Numbered from the stretch's first letter, positions 8,458 through 18,435 are shown. The stretch: 64,000 nt of DNA from Bacillota bacterium (GCA_023396555.1 JAEWWC010000100.1:12979-76978), one strand, 5' to 3'. Translations and numbers: made by a program. Notes: a model not told the origin generated them from the letters alone.

Positions 8458-9615
8458 TCATTTGTTGCTCAGTGCTTTATAGGCAGCTACGATGCGCGCC
8501 GTCAGGCCATCGTCCGTTTCGCAGTAATGGCGCACCGCGCTTTCAATACCGTTTACCCTGATGTGGTTCTGTACCTCCATCGCGGCTTCATCGTCCGGAT
8601 TGTCGAAACGGAAAGCGGCAGCAATAGCTGGTACGATATGAACGGGGGCGATTCCCTGCTCGATGCAGTAGAGCGCGGCGCCTGTCAGACGGTCGTTGCG
8701 TTTCAGCTTGCGGATGGGGTCCTTGCCGACACGCGGAATGGAGTCCTTCAGCTCGCGATTGCCAAAACGCTCCAGCAGATCATATACGTTGGCGTCGATC
8801 TCTTCCTTCGGTATTCCGTAACCGCGGTGCAGCGCGGCGGATACGTCCAGCATCGCCGCTTTGGCCATGCCGAGTATATCCGTATCGGCGGCGGCTTCGG
8901 AGACCAGCTCATAGCCCTTCAGCCAGCCAAAGTAGGCGCACAGCGCATGACCCATGTTATGCACGAACAGCTTGCGGCGTATATAGAAACCGAACGGGGA
9001 GAACGGCACCAGCGTTTTGATGGGCGGTATCTCGCCGCGGAACGCGTCCTTGTCCACCGGCAGCTCTTCATACGGCTCCACCCAGACGCGCAGCGGATTG
9101 TCGCCGCGCATCTCCTCCGTCATCACGGGCACCATGCGGCCGATGGACGCTTCCACCAGTCCCACTCTGGTATCCAGATAGGTGCGCGTGTCGGCGCTCA
9201 CCGCTTGCTCCAGCAGACTGCGCAGATACTTATCGGCATCGATCAGGTTTTCGCAGATGATAATATCCAGCGGGCGTCCGGAAGCGGCGCGCTTATCGAT
9301 TCCCGTGGCAAGGTTGGGGATGATGCGGGGTAGCACGTTGACGCCGACCGCGGTCGCCATGATGTCCGCATCGGCGATGGCCGCAGCGACGGCGTCCGAG
9401 CCCAAGCCGTTCACCGCACTGACGTTCGTTACCATAACTTCGCTCATGCCCTCGTTGGAAACCAGCCGGACGGGGTAGGCATGGTCCGCATTGAGCTTGT
9501 CCACCACGGGGGTGGCCACATCAACGAATATCACATGGAACCCCGCCTCGGAAAACACTTTGCCGATAAACCCTCTGCCGATATTGCCTGCGCCGTACAT
9601 GACTGCTGTTTTCAT
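8458..9615 (-). CDS. mtlD: Mannitol-1-phosphate 5-dehydrogenase
   Basis: Interconverts mannitol 1-phosphate and fructose 6-phosphate with NAD in the cytosol. The 385-residue length fits MtlD exactly. The N-terminal Rossmann motif GAGNIGRGFIG, the ICENLIDA segment and the HNMGHALCAYFGWLKG region (polyol-specific dehydrogenase active site, with the conserved His) are all present. No mannitol PTS genes adjoin it, so mannitol 1-phosphate must be supplied from elsewhere. It has its own promoter at 9654-9683. An AAGGAG element lies about 14 bases before the ATG, a rather long spacing. Confidence 0.95.
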   Translation of the reverse strand: MKTAVMYGAGNIGRGFIGKVFSEAGFHVIFVDVATPVVDKLNADHAYPVRLVSNEGMSEVMVTNVSAVNGLGSDAVAAAIADADIMATAVGVNVLPRIIPNLATGIDKRAASGRPLDIIICENLIDADKYLRSLLEQAVSADTRTYLDTRVGLVEASIGRMVPVMTEEMRGDNPLRVWVEPYEELPVDKDAFRGEIPPIKTLVPFSPFGFYIRRKLFVHNMGHALCAYFGWLKGYELVSEAAADTDILGMAKAAMLDVSAALHRGYGIPKEEIDANVYDLLERFGNRELKDSIPRVGKDPIRKLKRNDRLTGAALYCIEQGIAPVHIVPAIAAAFRFDNPDDEAAMEVQNHIRVNGIESAVRHYCETDDGLTARIVAAYKALSNK

Positions 9616-9653
9616 GGTATGAACGTCATCTCCTTATGTTGATTGCAGCCTAT

Positions 9654-9683
9654 ATGATATCACCCGCTTTTGCAGTGTGTCAA
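9654..9683 (-). promoter_or_regulatory. Sigma-A promoter for mtlD
   Basis: Minus strand: TTGACA, 18-base spacer, TATCAT (5 of 6 matches to consensus), about 40 bases upstream of the mtlD start. Confidence 0.65.
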
Positions 9684-9764
9684 TGCGCCGCACACCGTTG
9701 GCTTCGGGCGCATAAGTTATTATTGGCACATCCATGCCAAATCCAAAAAAGGAAGGTTCATAGT

Positions 9765-10715
9765 ATGGGCGAAGAGAGAAAACTGGTAATGGAGGGCTTC
9801 GCTTTCGAACTGACGGGCTTTTTCAGCGCCGAAGGTGTGACCACTGTGACACTCAGCATAAACGGTACCGGAGAAAGTCCGGCCGATTTAAAAGGCTGGG
9901 CTATGGAGGTTTGCCCAGGTGACCCACAGTTTTTTGACGGCGAGGTGAGCATTGTCAGCTGCGAGAAAAGAAGGCGGCATGGCGCGTGGCTGCCCGCGGT
10001 CGCACAGAAAACATCGTTTGAACTGACAGGCGATATCGGATTTTCTGGCGTGGTGGTTACTGACTGGGTGGGCCGTTACGCGGAAGACCCGGACGTAGAG
10101 TACCGGATCGTGCTGGACAAAGAACTAAAGTTTGAACCTTTTGCCGTCGCGATGATGACGGGGGACAGCATCCGGCGTTCGGAAGCGCGCATCAGCATCG
10201 GGCTTGCCGCATCGCTGGCGCTGAACCGCGTCTGGACGACGCCGATGGAAAAAAGCTTCTGCCTGTTTGTGGTGGTGCCGGAAGGATACCGGCCGGAAGG
10301 TGCCTGCAAGGTTGCGGTATCGGCGACAAAGCGCGCGGCGCATATACTGCACTATAAGGGCGAATATGTGGTGGACGATGCTCTGGCGCCGGAAGGCAAG
10401 GCGTTGAAGTCGGTGCGCGCAGAGCTGTTGTGCAGCGTGCGTATACTGGCCGATATACCGCTGAAAAGTGCGACAGCCTGCGGCGATAATGTGCAGGTTA
10501 GCGCCGTGGACTGCTTCGAGGTATGTGAAACCATCGGCTATGCGGACGACGAGCAGTCGTTTGAGCTGCGTGACATATCTGTCTGCCCCAAGAAAAAGAG
10601 CTATGACTTAACGCTGCTCAACGCGCATTGCGGCCGTTCCGTTTACCGTCTGGACGGCAAGTTCACCATCGACTGCAAGCGCTGCAACAGGGCTGAAAAG
10701 CCGGAAGAACAGTAA
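9765..10715 (+). CDS. Hypothetical protein, conserved-looking, unknown function
   Basis: Not recognised. The 316-residue protein has no signal peptide and no strong membrane segment. It looks beta-rich, with many short hydrophobic/acidic alternations, a double-arginine-lysine patch around residues 66-69, and a C-terminal cluster with cysteines (IDCKRC, plus HCGRSVYRLDGKF). The C-terminal part resembles a small adhesion-like or Cys-bearing beta module, but this is only an impression. Start chosen at ATG 9765 because GGAAGG lies upstream; the open frame extends farther 5' without a ribosome site. Single-gene unit ending at a good terminator. Confidence 0.7.
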   Translation: MGEERKLVMEGFAFELTGFFSAEGVTTVTLSINGTGESPADLKGWAMEVCPGDPQFFDGEVSIVSCEKRRRHGAWLPAVAQKTSFELTGDIGFSGVVVTDWVGRYAEDPDVEYRIVLDKELKFEPFAVAMMTGDSIRRSEARISIGLAASLALNRVWTTPMEKSFCLFVVVPEGYRPEGACKVAVSATKRAAHILHYKGEYVVDDALAPEGKALKSVRAELLCSVRILADIPLKSATACGDNVQVSAVDCFEVCETIGYADDEQSFELRDISVCPKKKSYDLTLLNAHCGRSVYRLDGKFTIDCKRCNRAEKPEEQ

Positions 10716-10754
10716 ATACATATCAGTTGCCGGAGAAAGGTGTATTCCGGCACC

Positions 10755-10780
10755 AAAAAAAGGCCGTGAGGCCTTTTTCT
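10755..10780. terminator. Bidirectional terminator between convergent genes
   Basis: AGGCC-GTGA-GGCCT stem flanked by a seven-A run on the left and a T run on the right. It can serve both the plus-strand hypothetical gene and the minus-strand ferredoxin gene. Confidence 0.85.
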
Positions 10781-10832
10781 TGTGTTGAGACTAAGGGACA
10801 GTTACCATAACCCGCAAGGGGAAAACGTAATT

Positions 10833-11072
<240 letters not shown>

Positions 11073-11106
11073 TTATAACAAATTTATTTAAGCGTAATGG
11101 GGAACG

Positions 11107-11988
11107 CTAGTCCTCCAGAAGGGACTTGATCTCTTCGTCCAGATCCGGCTCAGGCTCGGGCTCTCTGGATTGTTGGCCTCCTCTGAACTTGATCTCGTCC
11201 AGCCTGAATGTTCTCACATCGATGCTTTCGTCAGGCAGCGTGATCTTGATGCGCACCGTTTCCGTGACGGCGTTGTTCTCCAGTACCACGCCCTCACCAT
11301 CCGGCGAGGTGACTGTGCTGCCCGGTTTGGGCATGCGCTTGCGCGTCTGCACGTAATGCTCCTGCTCGTAGTTGAGGCAGCACATCAGGCGGCCGCACAG
11401 GCCGCTGATCTTAGTGGGCGAGAGCGACAGGTTCTGCTCCTTAGCCATCTTGATGGACACGGGGGAGAAATCTCCGAGGAAGCACGAACAACAGCAGGGC
11501 CGCCCGCAAGGGCCCAGGCCGCCAAGCATCTTGGCTTCGTCCCGAACCCCGATCTGGCGCAGCTCGATGCGCGTTTTGAATACGCCGGCCAGGTCTTTGA
11601 CCAGGTCTCGGAAGTCCACGCGCCCATCGGCGGTGAAGTAAAATATGATCTTGGAATTGTCAAACGTGTATTCGACGTCCACGAGCTTCATATCCAGTTT
11701 GTGCTTTTCAATCTTGTTCTGGCAGGTTTCCAGCGCTTCCTTCTCTTTGCGCTTGTTTTCCTCCACGCGTTTGTCGTCCTTGGGGGTGGCGCGCCGGAGC
11801 ACCGTTTTCAGCGGCGCGACGAGATCCTTCTCGGATACCTCTTTTTCGGCGATTACGACCTCGCCGTATTCCATGCCGCGCGCGGTTTCCACGATGGCAT
11901 GATCTCCCTCGGCAAACTTAAGATCGCCGGGCAGGAAATAGTAGACCTTGCCAACGCGCTTAAACCGCACGCCTATGACTTTTTCCAT
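11107..11988 (-). CDS. ricT: RicT/YaaT-family PSP1-domain protein
   Basis: In Bacillus RicT forms, with RicA and RicF, the Y-complex that controls RNase Y-dependent mRNA processing, competence and sporulation, and carries [4Fe-4S] clusters. The 293-residue protein has the PSP1 core (GVRFKRVGKVYYF, RGMEYGEVV) and the conserved cysteine block GPCGRPCCCSCFLGDF followed by GLCGRLMCCLNYE. The C-terminus is acidic and low in complexity. It overlaps holB by 16 bases and is the last gene of the five-gene minus-strand operon. Family assignment is firm. Confidence 0.93.
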   Translation of the reverse strand: MEKVIGVRFKRVGKVYYFLPGDLKFAEGDHAIVETARGMEYGEVVIAEKEVSEKDLVAPLKTVLRRATPKDDKRVEENKRKEKEALETCQNKIEKHKLDMKLVDVEYTFDNSKIIFYFTADGRVDFRDLVKDLAGVFKTRIELRQIGVRDEAKMLGGLGPCGRPCCCSCFLGDFSPVSIKMAKEQNLSLSPTKISGLCGRLMCCLNYEQEHYVQTRKRMPKPGSTVTSPDGEGVVLENNAVTETVRIKITLPDESIDVRTFRLDEIKFRGGQQSREPEPEPDLDEEIKSLLED

Positions 11989-12923
11989 TTGTTCTTTTCC
12001 TCCAATATGCCAAAAAGCATCTTTTCCGCGGCCAACCGAAAGTTGACCGGGAACAGGAATCGCCTTTCTGTTTCCAGTATGACATTTATCATATTACTTA
12101 TCGCGCCGCTTGTAAAGCGGGAAGCCGCATCGCGGATATCGTCCGCAAAATCAGCGTTGACGATCAGACCGAGATCTTGTGTTTTCTGATACATCAGTAT
12201 GTCCCGAAAGTAAGACTGCATCATGGTGAGCAGCGGAATTATCTGTTCCTTACTGCTTTCAAGAAAATCGGCAAAAGCGCTGATGGCCATGTTCTTTTGC
12301 AGCAGCAGCTTGCGGCACTGGACAATCAGTTCCTCCCTTTTGCTCAGAAGCCCCGCGTCTTCGCGGATGCGGCGCGCTTCGTCCAGAAAGCCGCCCGACA
12401 GATCGGTCAGTATACCGGCGGTGACATCGTCAACGGACAGCACGCGGGCGATGAGGCGGGAAGAGTCCGGCTCGGGGCTCACGGGCACCAGAGCGCAGCG
12501 GGACGCAATGGTGGGCAGTACGCCGCTGACGCTGCGGGCAGAGAGCAGGAATACCGTGCCTGCGGGCGGTTCCTCCAGCGTTTTTAACAGGCTGTTGGCG
12601 GCGGCATCCGTCATGTCGTCGGCGGATTCGATGACTATCGCCTTGCAGCGCGCTTCATACGGTTTCTGAGCCGCAAAGCTGAGGGCGTCGCGCAGCTCGG
12701 CGACCTTGGGAGCGCTGAGGCGCAGTATGTCCACATGGCCTTCCAGCACCTTACGGCACTCGGCGCAGACGCCGCAGCCTCCCTGATGACAGCAGAGCCG
12801 CTGTAAAAAAGAGTCGGCCAGCCGCCGCGCGACAAGCGGACGGCTGCAGACCAGCAGGTACGCGCCGAGCATTCGGCTGCTGCCTGCCGCATCCAGAAAC
12901 AGCTGGCGCGCCGTATCGCTCAC
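11973..12923 (-). CDS. holB: DNA polymerase III delta-prime subunit
   Basis: Clamp-loader subunit of the replicative polymerase. The 316-residue protein follows the delta-prime pattern: an N-terminal AAA+ fold without a normal Walker A, zinc-module cysteines (CCHQGGCGVCAEC), LLKTLEEPPAGTVFLLS (the SRC-containing sensor region follows as IASRCALVPV) and a helical C-terminal domain. It overlaps tmk by 4 bases upstream and ricT downstream. The tmk-holB-ricT succession is the conserved Firmicute order. Confidence 0.93.
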   Translation of the reverse strand: MSDTARQLFLDAAGSSRMLGAYLLVCSRPLVARRLADSFLQRLCCHQGGCGVCAECRKVLEGHVDILRLSAPKVAELRDALSFAAQKPYEARCKAIVIESADDMTDAAANSLLKTLEEPPAGTVFLLSARSVSGVLPTIASRCALVPVSPEPDSSRLIARVLSVDDVTAGILTDLSGGFLDEARRIREDAGLLSKREELIVQCRKLLLQKNMAISAFADFLESSKEQIIPLLTMMQSYFRDILMYQKTQDLGLIVNADFADDIRDAASRFTSGAISNMINVILETERRFLFPVNFRLAAEKMLFGILEEKNKWKKS

Positions 12924-13546
12924 AGGAGCCCCGCGCTCTTAAAGAGCGGCGTCAGGCTTTGGAGTATGAGCGCGTGCGTCTCCTGCTTGGTGCCCAATGC
13001 GTCAACGGAGATGATGCCAGGGCCGCGGGAGAGGCTGGTAAAACCGTCGAATACGCGCTGATGAAAAGCCATATCCTCGCTTTCCAGCCTGTCGTGCACC
13101 TTGTGCTCATTCATGCGCGCGAAGGCCCGCTCGGGCGGTATGTTGATGAACAGGGTCACGTCGGGCATGCACCCGGCTACCGCAGGAGCGTTTATCTGCT
13201 GAACCAGTTCCACGCCCAGTTCGCGGCCGTAGCCCTGATATGCCAGCGACGAATGGATAAAGCGGTCGCACAGCACGACGCTACCAGCGTCCAGCGCCGG
13301 GCGTATGACCTGGCGCACATGCGCGGCCCGCGCGGCAGCATATAGCATCGCCTCGGTGATAGCGTCTATTTCATTGTCTTTATCCAGCAGTACCTCTCTG
13401 ATCTTCTCTGCAACGGGGCAGCCGCCGGGCTCACGCGTGCGCACCACGGCTACGCCCTGCTCCTCGAGGTATTCCGCGAGGAAACGCAGCTGCGTGGATT
13501 TGCCGCTGCCGTCCGCCCCTTCAAATGTGATGAACAGTCCGCTCAT
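12920..13546 (-). CDS. tmk: Thymidylate kinase
   Basis: Phosphorylates dTMP to dTDP for DNA synthesis. The 208-residue protein starts with the P-loop FEGADGSGKSTQ and has the DRFIHSSLAYQG (DRX) motif, RTREPGG, and a lid region containing arginine/aspartate pairs. ATGA overlaps join it to the HAD gene upstream and to holB downstream. Confidence 0.96.
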   Translation of the reverse strand: MSGLFITFEGADGSGKSTQLRFLAEYLEEQGVAVVRTREPGGCPVAEKIREVLLDKDNEIDAITEAMLYAAARAAHVRQVIRPALDAGSVVLCDRFIHSSLAYQGYGRELGVELVQQINAPAVAGCMPDVTLFINIPPERAFARMNEHKVHDRLESEDMAFHQRVFDGFTSLSRGPGIISVDALGTKQETHALILQSLTPLFKSAGLL

Positions 13547-14226
13547 TTTGTTTCTCCCAGCATGTCGGACAGGTCCGTCACGCTGTCTATGATGAAATCC
13601 GGGCCCGCTTCCAGCAGTTCCTTTCGGTCGCCGTAACCGTAGAGCACGCCGATAGTGTCGAACCCGACCGACCGCCCGCCGATGATATCATGACAGCGGT
13701 CGCCCACCATCACAGCGTTCCCAGGCGCTGCGCCCAGACGGCTGACGCCGTGCTGAAGCACCTGTGTCTTATCGTATATGCCCTCTTCATGCCGCGCACC
13801 GAACACCTCGTCGAACAGCGGCAGCAGGCCGTAGCGCTCGAGTATCGGCAGCGCCATGGCTTCCGGCTTGGACGTAGCGATGTAAAGCGCCTTGCCGGAT
13901 GCCTTGATGGCACGGAGAGCCTCCTCAATACCGTCGTACAGCCAGCTTTCATGCATGCCCTTGTCCAGATAGTATTCCCGGTAATAAGCGTATGTTGCCG
14001 CCGCGCGCTCCTCCGAAAAACCGAATGCTTCCATCAGATGCTTTTTGATGGGTGGCCCCACAAACGATCGTATGCGCGTTTCGTCGTTTTCCTCATAACC
14101 GACCTTGTCGAACATATAACGCACTGCGTTCATGCACCCCTGGCCCGATTCGGTGATTGTGCCGTCCAGATCAATGAATACTGCCTTGTAGCCTCTGTAG
14201 TCTTTCCCTGTGATGTTGTCGATCAT
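13543..14226 (-). CDS. HAD-superfamily phosphatase (phosphoglycolate phosphatase/PpaX-like)
   Basis: Hydrolyses a phosphate ester or pyrophosphate; PpaX and Gph are the closest family models. The 227-residue protein has HAD motif I (FIDLDGTIT), a helical cap domain, motif II serine/threonine in YIATSKPE and motif IV GDRCHDIIGG with the aspartates for Mg. It sits inside the replication/Y-complex operon with 4-base overlaps on both sides; this insertion is not in the Bacillus order and may reflect salvage of a nucleotide or glycolate by-product. Confidence 0.85.
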   Translation of the reverse strand: MIDNITGKDYRGYKAVFIDLDGTITESGQGCMNAVRYMFDKVGYEENDETRIRSFVGPPIKKHLMEAFGFSEERAAATYAYYREYYLDKGMHESWLYDGIEEALRAIKASGKALYIATSKPEAMALPILERYGLLPLFDEVFGARHEEGIYDKTQVLQHGVSRLGAAPGNAVMVGDRCHDIIGGRSVGFDTIGVLYGYGDRKELLEAGPDFIIDSVTDLSDMLGETK

Positions 14227-15620
14227 GTCCTCTCCTTATAAACCCAAATGCTGTCACCGTCGATGCCGAAAACCTCAAAGCCCTGCCTTTTGGCTTCCAG
14301 CAGATAACCGGCGATTTCAAACGTGATTTGCTGGCCCCGCGAGACCACCACTTCGGCTGGCGGATACACGCCCGCGGCGGACGCCGAGATGAGGCCTGCG
14401 GCGCGCTCGAGGCGCACTTTTTCTATATTACCCCAAAACCGCGAATTTTGCGAATACTTTGTGGGCTTGGGCATGGTGTACGGTGAAAAATACACATGGT
14501 TCTTCTGTGTGCGTTCAATACCCTTGAGCGCTTCATACAGCCTGTCCAGGTGGTCGGCGGTGGTCCCTGCCGATAGCATCAGAAGTATATTCTTCATGTC
14601 AGCCGCCTCAGCGTGGATGCCCTGCCGCGCAAGCATGCTTTTCACCATGAGGCCTGTATATCCCGAGCCGGAAACGTCGATGATGATTTTCAAGGGATCC
14701 TTGTCCGTCATATCAGGCACGCGGATCTCGGGGCAGCGGAAGCCGGGCACCAACCCCACTAATTCTTCGAACCGGCGGGCCAGGCTGATGACGCGGAACA
14801 GCTCCTGTTCGCCCTTGTCGCGCATGTAGGCGTGGGCATAGTCCATCGAGCCCAGCAGCACATACGACGGGCTGGTGGACTGGAAGCAGGACATGGCGCG
14901 TACCGCCTCCTCCTTGTTGACACGGGCTTTGCGGCCCACGCACAGACAGGCGCACTGGTTCATGGCGGGCAGCATCTTATGGGCGCTTTCCACCCAGATG
15001 TCCGCACCGGCGATGGCGGGCGATTTGGGCAGCATGGATGAATACGCGAAATGCGCGCCGTGAGCGGCGTCCACCAGCAGCGGAATGCCTGCCCGGTGTG
15101 CGATGCCGGCGATCTCCTCAATGTCCGCGCAGAGCCCGAAATAATTGGGGTAGGTGATAAACACGGCTGCCGCGTCGCGGTGAGTTTTAAGCGCGTTGCG
15201 GATGTCCTCCGGCCGGGCTACGCAGGGGTAATCGCTGGGGGAGGATTCCAGATAAACGGGGATCAGTCCGTGAGTGAATACGGCGTTGGCCGCGCTCACA
15301 TGCACCCCGCGCGGAAATATCACCTTTTTGCCGCGGAACAGCGACAGCATGGCCGTGATGCCGGCGGTGGAGCCTCCGGTGGTGTAGACGACCGCTTCCG
15401 CACCGATGAATTCGGCATGCAGCGCCTGGCTCTCACGTATGGCGCCGGTAGGCGCAAGCAGGTTGTCCGCCCCCGGCAGCTCGGTGATATCGCACCAGAG
15501 CAGTTCGCCGCCGAAGTAGCCGGTATCGCCCTTGTGTCCGGGCATGCAGAGCCGGACAGGCGCGTTTTCGCAGACGGTGGACATGGCATCCATAATGGGC
15601 GTCTGTCTGTTCATATTCAT
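14223..15620 (-). CDS. Orn/Lys/Arg decarboxylase-family PLP protein (YaaO-like)
   Basis: Fold type I PLP enzyme; relatives decarboxylate arginine, lysine or ornithine to polyamines. The 465-residue protein has MPGHKGDTGYF near the N-terminus, the PLP aspartate in LLVDAAHGAHF, and the Schiff-base lysine in VESAHKMLPA. At this length it is the short cytosolic type found next to tmk in Firmicutes; substrate is not proven. ATG has an AAAGGGG ribosome site and is the first gene of the operon. Confidence 0.88.
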   Translation of the reverse strand: MNMNRQTPIMDAMSTVCENAPVRLCMPGHKGDTGYFGGELLWCDITELPGADNLLAPTGAIRESQALHAEFIGAEAVVYTTGGSTAGITAMLSLFRGKKVIFPRGVHVSAANAVFTHGLIPVYLESSPSDYPCVARPEDIRNALKTHRDAAAVFITYPNYFGLCADIEEIAGIAHRAGIPLLVDAAHGAHFAYSSMLPKSPAIAGADIWVESAHKMLPAMNQCACLCVGRKARVNKEEAVRAMSCFQSTSPSYVLLGSMDYAHAYMRDKGEQELFRVISLARRFEELVGLVPGFRCPEIRVPDMTDKDPLKIIIDVSGSGYTGLMVKSMLARQGIHAEAADMKNILLMLSAGTTADHLDRLYEALKGIERTQKNHVYFSPYTMPKPTKYSQNSRFWGNIEKVRLERAAGLISASAAGVYPPAEVVVSRGQQITFEIAGYLLEAKRQGFEVFGIDGDSIWVYKERT

Positions 15621-15719
15621 CGCTCACCCCTTTAAGCGTTATTGGCAAAGGTTACATAGGCCTTTTCTATTTGGGCAAAGTATGAGATAATAACTGTGCC
15701 CAAAGCGAAAGGAGGCGTT

Positions 15720-16517
15720 ATGAAAAAGACGGAGCGCGAAAACATGCTGCTGTTTTCCAAGGAGTCTGTGGCCGGCCTGCACAGATACAGGCTATATTTT
15801 ACGCCCTTATCGTCGCTGCGTGACGAGACGCCGCGGGTGTTCCGGCTGCTCGTCAGAACGCCGTTTTCTTTCAGCCAATTTCAGCTGGGCCGCGTTTACA
15901 CGCTGACCTACAACAATGTCCATATACTTTCCAGCGTGCCCAAGGAGGAGTTTAACCTGCAGGAGGAGGATTTCTCTAAGCTGCTGCAGACCCGGGACCT
16001 CAAGTTCATGGACAAGAAGACGTCGGCGGCGCTGCGCTCAGTCGACATGCCATATTTCTCCAAGAATCGCTATTATTCCTTTACTGAAATGAAGGAAATC
16101 GTCAATTATCGGCCTGATTTTTTGACGCGTGTCGCCATCACGACCTTTTCCACCGTGATGACCGGCGTGGCGCTGCTGGGCCCGTTCTGCCTCTACGCCT
16201 GGATGCTCTACCTGCTCATCCGGGGGCAGCTGAATCTGGTCGGGTTTACGACGCGCTCGCTCGTTCTGCCCATCATGGGCATTGGAGCGCTGCCCGCGGC
16301 GCTGTTCATCATGTCGGTGCTGTTCGCTTTGAGTGAACTGGCCCTGCTCCGGATCGACTTCACCAAGGGCAACATACTTAAAAAATACACGCTGGCCTGG
16401 GGCGGCATACGCAAAAGCATTTTTTTCGAGGTCAGCGACATAAACTACATTAAAAAGTTCGGCATCGCGGCAGGCATAACGCTTGTGGTGTCGATACTCC
16501 TGTCACTGCTTGTCTGA
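15720..16517 (+). CDS. Hypothetical membrane protein
   Basis: Not recognised. The 265-residue protein has a soluble, charged N-terminal ~130 residues and then at least three strongly hydrophobic segments: about 137-168, about 189-215, and the extreme C-terminus with a LVVSILLSLLV tail. ATG at 15720 is chosen because AAAGGAGG precedes it; the frame could begin 24 bases earlier at a GTG without a ribosome site. Divergent from the decarboxylase operon, so the ~100-base gap at 15621-15719 must carry promoters for both. Confidence 0.7.
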   Translation: MKKTERENMLLFSKESVAGLHRYRLYFTPLSSLRDETPRVFRLLVRTPFSFSQFQLGRVYTLTYNNVHILSSVPKEEFNLQEEDFSKLLQTRDLKFMDKKTSAALRSVDMPYFSKNRYYSFTEMKEIVNYRPDFLTRVAITTFSTVMTGVALLGPFCLYAWMLYLLIRGQLNLVGFTTRSLVLPIMGIGALPAALFIMSVLFALSELALLRIDFTKGNILKKYTLAWGGIRKSIFFEVSDINYIKKFGIAAGITLVVSILLSLLV

Positions 16518-16932
16518 CGCATCCGGGCGCTGTTCGATCAGCTCCCGAAGAACGCCACTCGGTTCAAAAAACGCCGTATTTTCCTGGTTCATGTTTATTG
16601 ACGCCATACTACCCCTGCGACAAAGGGATGCTACTGAGTTGCCGGTTTTTTTGCGTTTTCAGACTAACGTTCCAATATCAGTTCGCCGTCGCTCCGCCAT
16701 GTGCTTACTCGGTGAGCCACTGCCGGACAACGCCTAATACCACCAGTTGCCAGTGGCTCGGACAGTTTTTTCGACTCAATCTTTCTTTCATGAAACATCT
16801 TTGCATACACATGTTATAAGAACATGCATAAGGCTATTATAAGGCACATGCTCCCTGGAGCGCAACGCTGTTTCGACGAAAATCGCAGTTTGTGTACTCT
16901 GTATCATTCGAGCTCAGTGGGTGGAGGACGGC
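16518..16932. other. Intergenic region without a supported gene
   Basis: No frame with family resemblance. It includes an imperfect inverted repeat around CATGTTATAAGAACATG near 16808-16826 that could be an operator or a -10 region, and AT-rich sequence after it. The region between looks like relic DNA. Confidence 0.35.
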
Positions 16933-17028
16933 ATGCTGGCGTTGAGAGCCGGACGAGTGACCTGCAGCGGCGATTTTCCGTCCGATGACGGCGGGCTGGC
17001 TGCGGCGATACGGTGGTATACCGCATAA
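16933..17028 (+). CDS. Possible small ORF, 31 residues
   Basis: A short frame with a good ribosome site (GTGGAGG, 5-6 bases before ATG) ends 16 bases before the next gene's ATG. Its composition is plain (many Gly, Ala, Asp) and it resembles no known peptide. It may be a leader peptide coupled to the downstream gene, or chance. Confidence 0.3.
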   Translation: MLALRAGRVTCSGDFPSDDGGLAAAIRWYTA

Positions 17029-17044
17029 ATAAGGAGGAGCCGCC

Positions 17045-18376
17045 ATGAAACACGGCATACCCCGATTGATCGGGGCGGCGGTACAGGATACAGAGGATAA
17101 GCGGCGGAAACGCCGCATCTATATGTGGGTCGCGGCAGGCGGCGTACTGGTTGTGGCATTGTGTGCGGTGGGCATCGCGCTGCTGCGCGAACCGCCAAAG
17201 CCGCCGGTGAACCTCGGCGTGGTGGCGGCAGAGCAGTACATCAGCGAATACAAGATGGAGCGCGAGGCGCTGATGAGTGTGCCGCAGAAGGAACTGGGGG
17301 AACGCCTGCTGTCGGAGCCATTTGAAATAGAAGCGGACGTCACAGCGAGCGCGGACAATCTGGCAGCGACGCTGGGGCTGCCGGTAAGCAAGCTCGTTCT
17401 GGGGTTGGACGCCAAGTACGATTTGAACGACCTCGGCATAAAGCTCCGGATGATGGGTATGGAGTACGCCAGCGCGTACCTGATCGGCGACGACGTGGTG
17501 CTGAGCGTGATGGGCAACGCCTATAGCACACCGCTCTCTCTGTCAGCGCAGGGGCTGGAAGGGAGTATGGGCTTGAGTGACCGGCTGAATCGTTTCGTGC
17601 CGCTGTTGTCGAAAGACCTGGCTTTTTATACCCGACTGGCGGATATCGCGGCGCAGAGCGTGCCAGATGAATACACGACGGTCTATGACGACGACGCGTT
17701 CAGTCCGCTGGACGGGGCGGACGCCGGAATGACCGTCATCGAGACGACGCTGGACGAGGCGGCGATACAGGTGGTGCTGGCCAACATGGACGCACGACTG
17801 CAGCGGGACACAGCGCTGCGTGAACAGGCGGAGGGGATACTGCTGGACGCGGCGGCGCTCTACGGCTTCGAGGCGGACAGCCTGGACGAATGGCTGGCGG
17901 CAGTGGCGGACGGTTCGGCGATCGCGGACGATTTCGAACTGCGCTGGCAGGTGTATGAGAGGAACGGGCGCTATGTTGGGCTGGCCGTGCAAACATCACA
18001 GGGCGGGAAGGCCACCGAATGGAAGCTGCTGAGCGAGCTGGACGGGCGCGAGAGCCACGAAGCGTTTGCGATGTCGGTGAACGGCGAGGTGTTGCAGAGC
18101 ACGGACTACACCGTGGTATACGACGGGAACATCGTTAAGCTGGAGGGAACGTTCCGTCCGGACGCGGCCAGCGTATTCAGCTTCACGGCGGACCTGACGT
18201 TTGACAAGAACGGCGACGCGTATAAGCTGGCGGGAACTGTGGACATAGACGGGCCGGTGATCAGCGCGGAGGCGCAGCCGGTGAGCCTCGTCATAGACGC
18301 GGACATACGCGCGGGCGAAGGCCTTGATACGCTGAAGGAAAGCCGCGACTGGCAGGACGTCTACGCCGAGAAGTGA
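17045..18376 (+). CDS. Hypothetical membrane-anchored protein, 443 residues
   Basis: Not recognised. A short basic cytosolic tail (DKRRKRR) is followed by one transmembrane helix at about residues 28-48, then a ~390-residue extracytoplasmic region rich in beta-type alternation, Asp, Ala and Gly, with few cysteines. Such architecture fits an envelope protein of the DUF-type anchored family. ATG has a strong AAGGAGGAG ribosome site. The next reading frame downstream is a decayed membrane gene, so the pair may once have been an operon. Confidence 0.75.
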   Translation: MKHGIPRLIGAAVQDTEDKRRKRRIYMWVAAGGVLVVALCAVGIALLREPPKPPVNLGVVAAEQYISEYKMEREALMSVPQKELGERLLSEPFEIEADVTASADNLAATLGLPVSKLVLGLDAKYDLNDLGIKLRMMGMEYASAYLIGDDVVLSVMGNAYSTPLSLSAQGLEGSMGLSDRLNRFVPLLSKDLAFYTRLADIAAQSVPDEYTTVYDDDAFSPLDGADAGMTVIETTLDEAAIQVVLANMDARLQRDTALREQAEGILLDAAALYGFEADSLDEWLAAVADGSAIADDFELRWQVYERNGRYVGLAVQTSQGGKATEWKLLSELDGRESHEAFAMSVNGEVLQSTDYTVVYDGNIVKLEGTFRPDAASVFSFTADLTFDKNGDAYKLAGTVDIDGPVISAEAQPVSLVIDADIRAGEGLDTLKESRDWQDVYAEK

Positions 18377-18435
18377 AACAGCCTGACGGAGCCGTGGCAG
18401 AATCTGATATTGCCATAGGTGGACCGAAAACACGA

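Noticed and set aside
16503..16607. Minus-strand 34-codon frame overlapping the end of the membrane-protein gene
   Set aside because: No ribosome site and no recognisable peptide; overlaps another gene.
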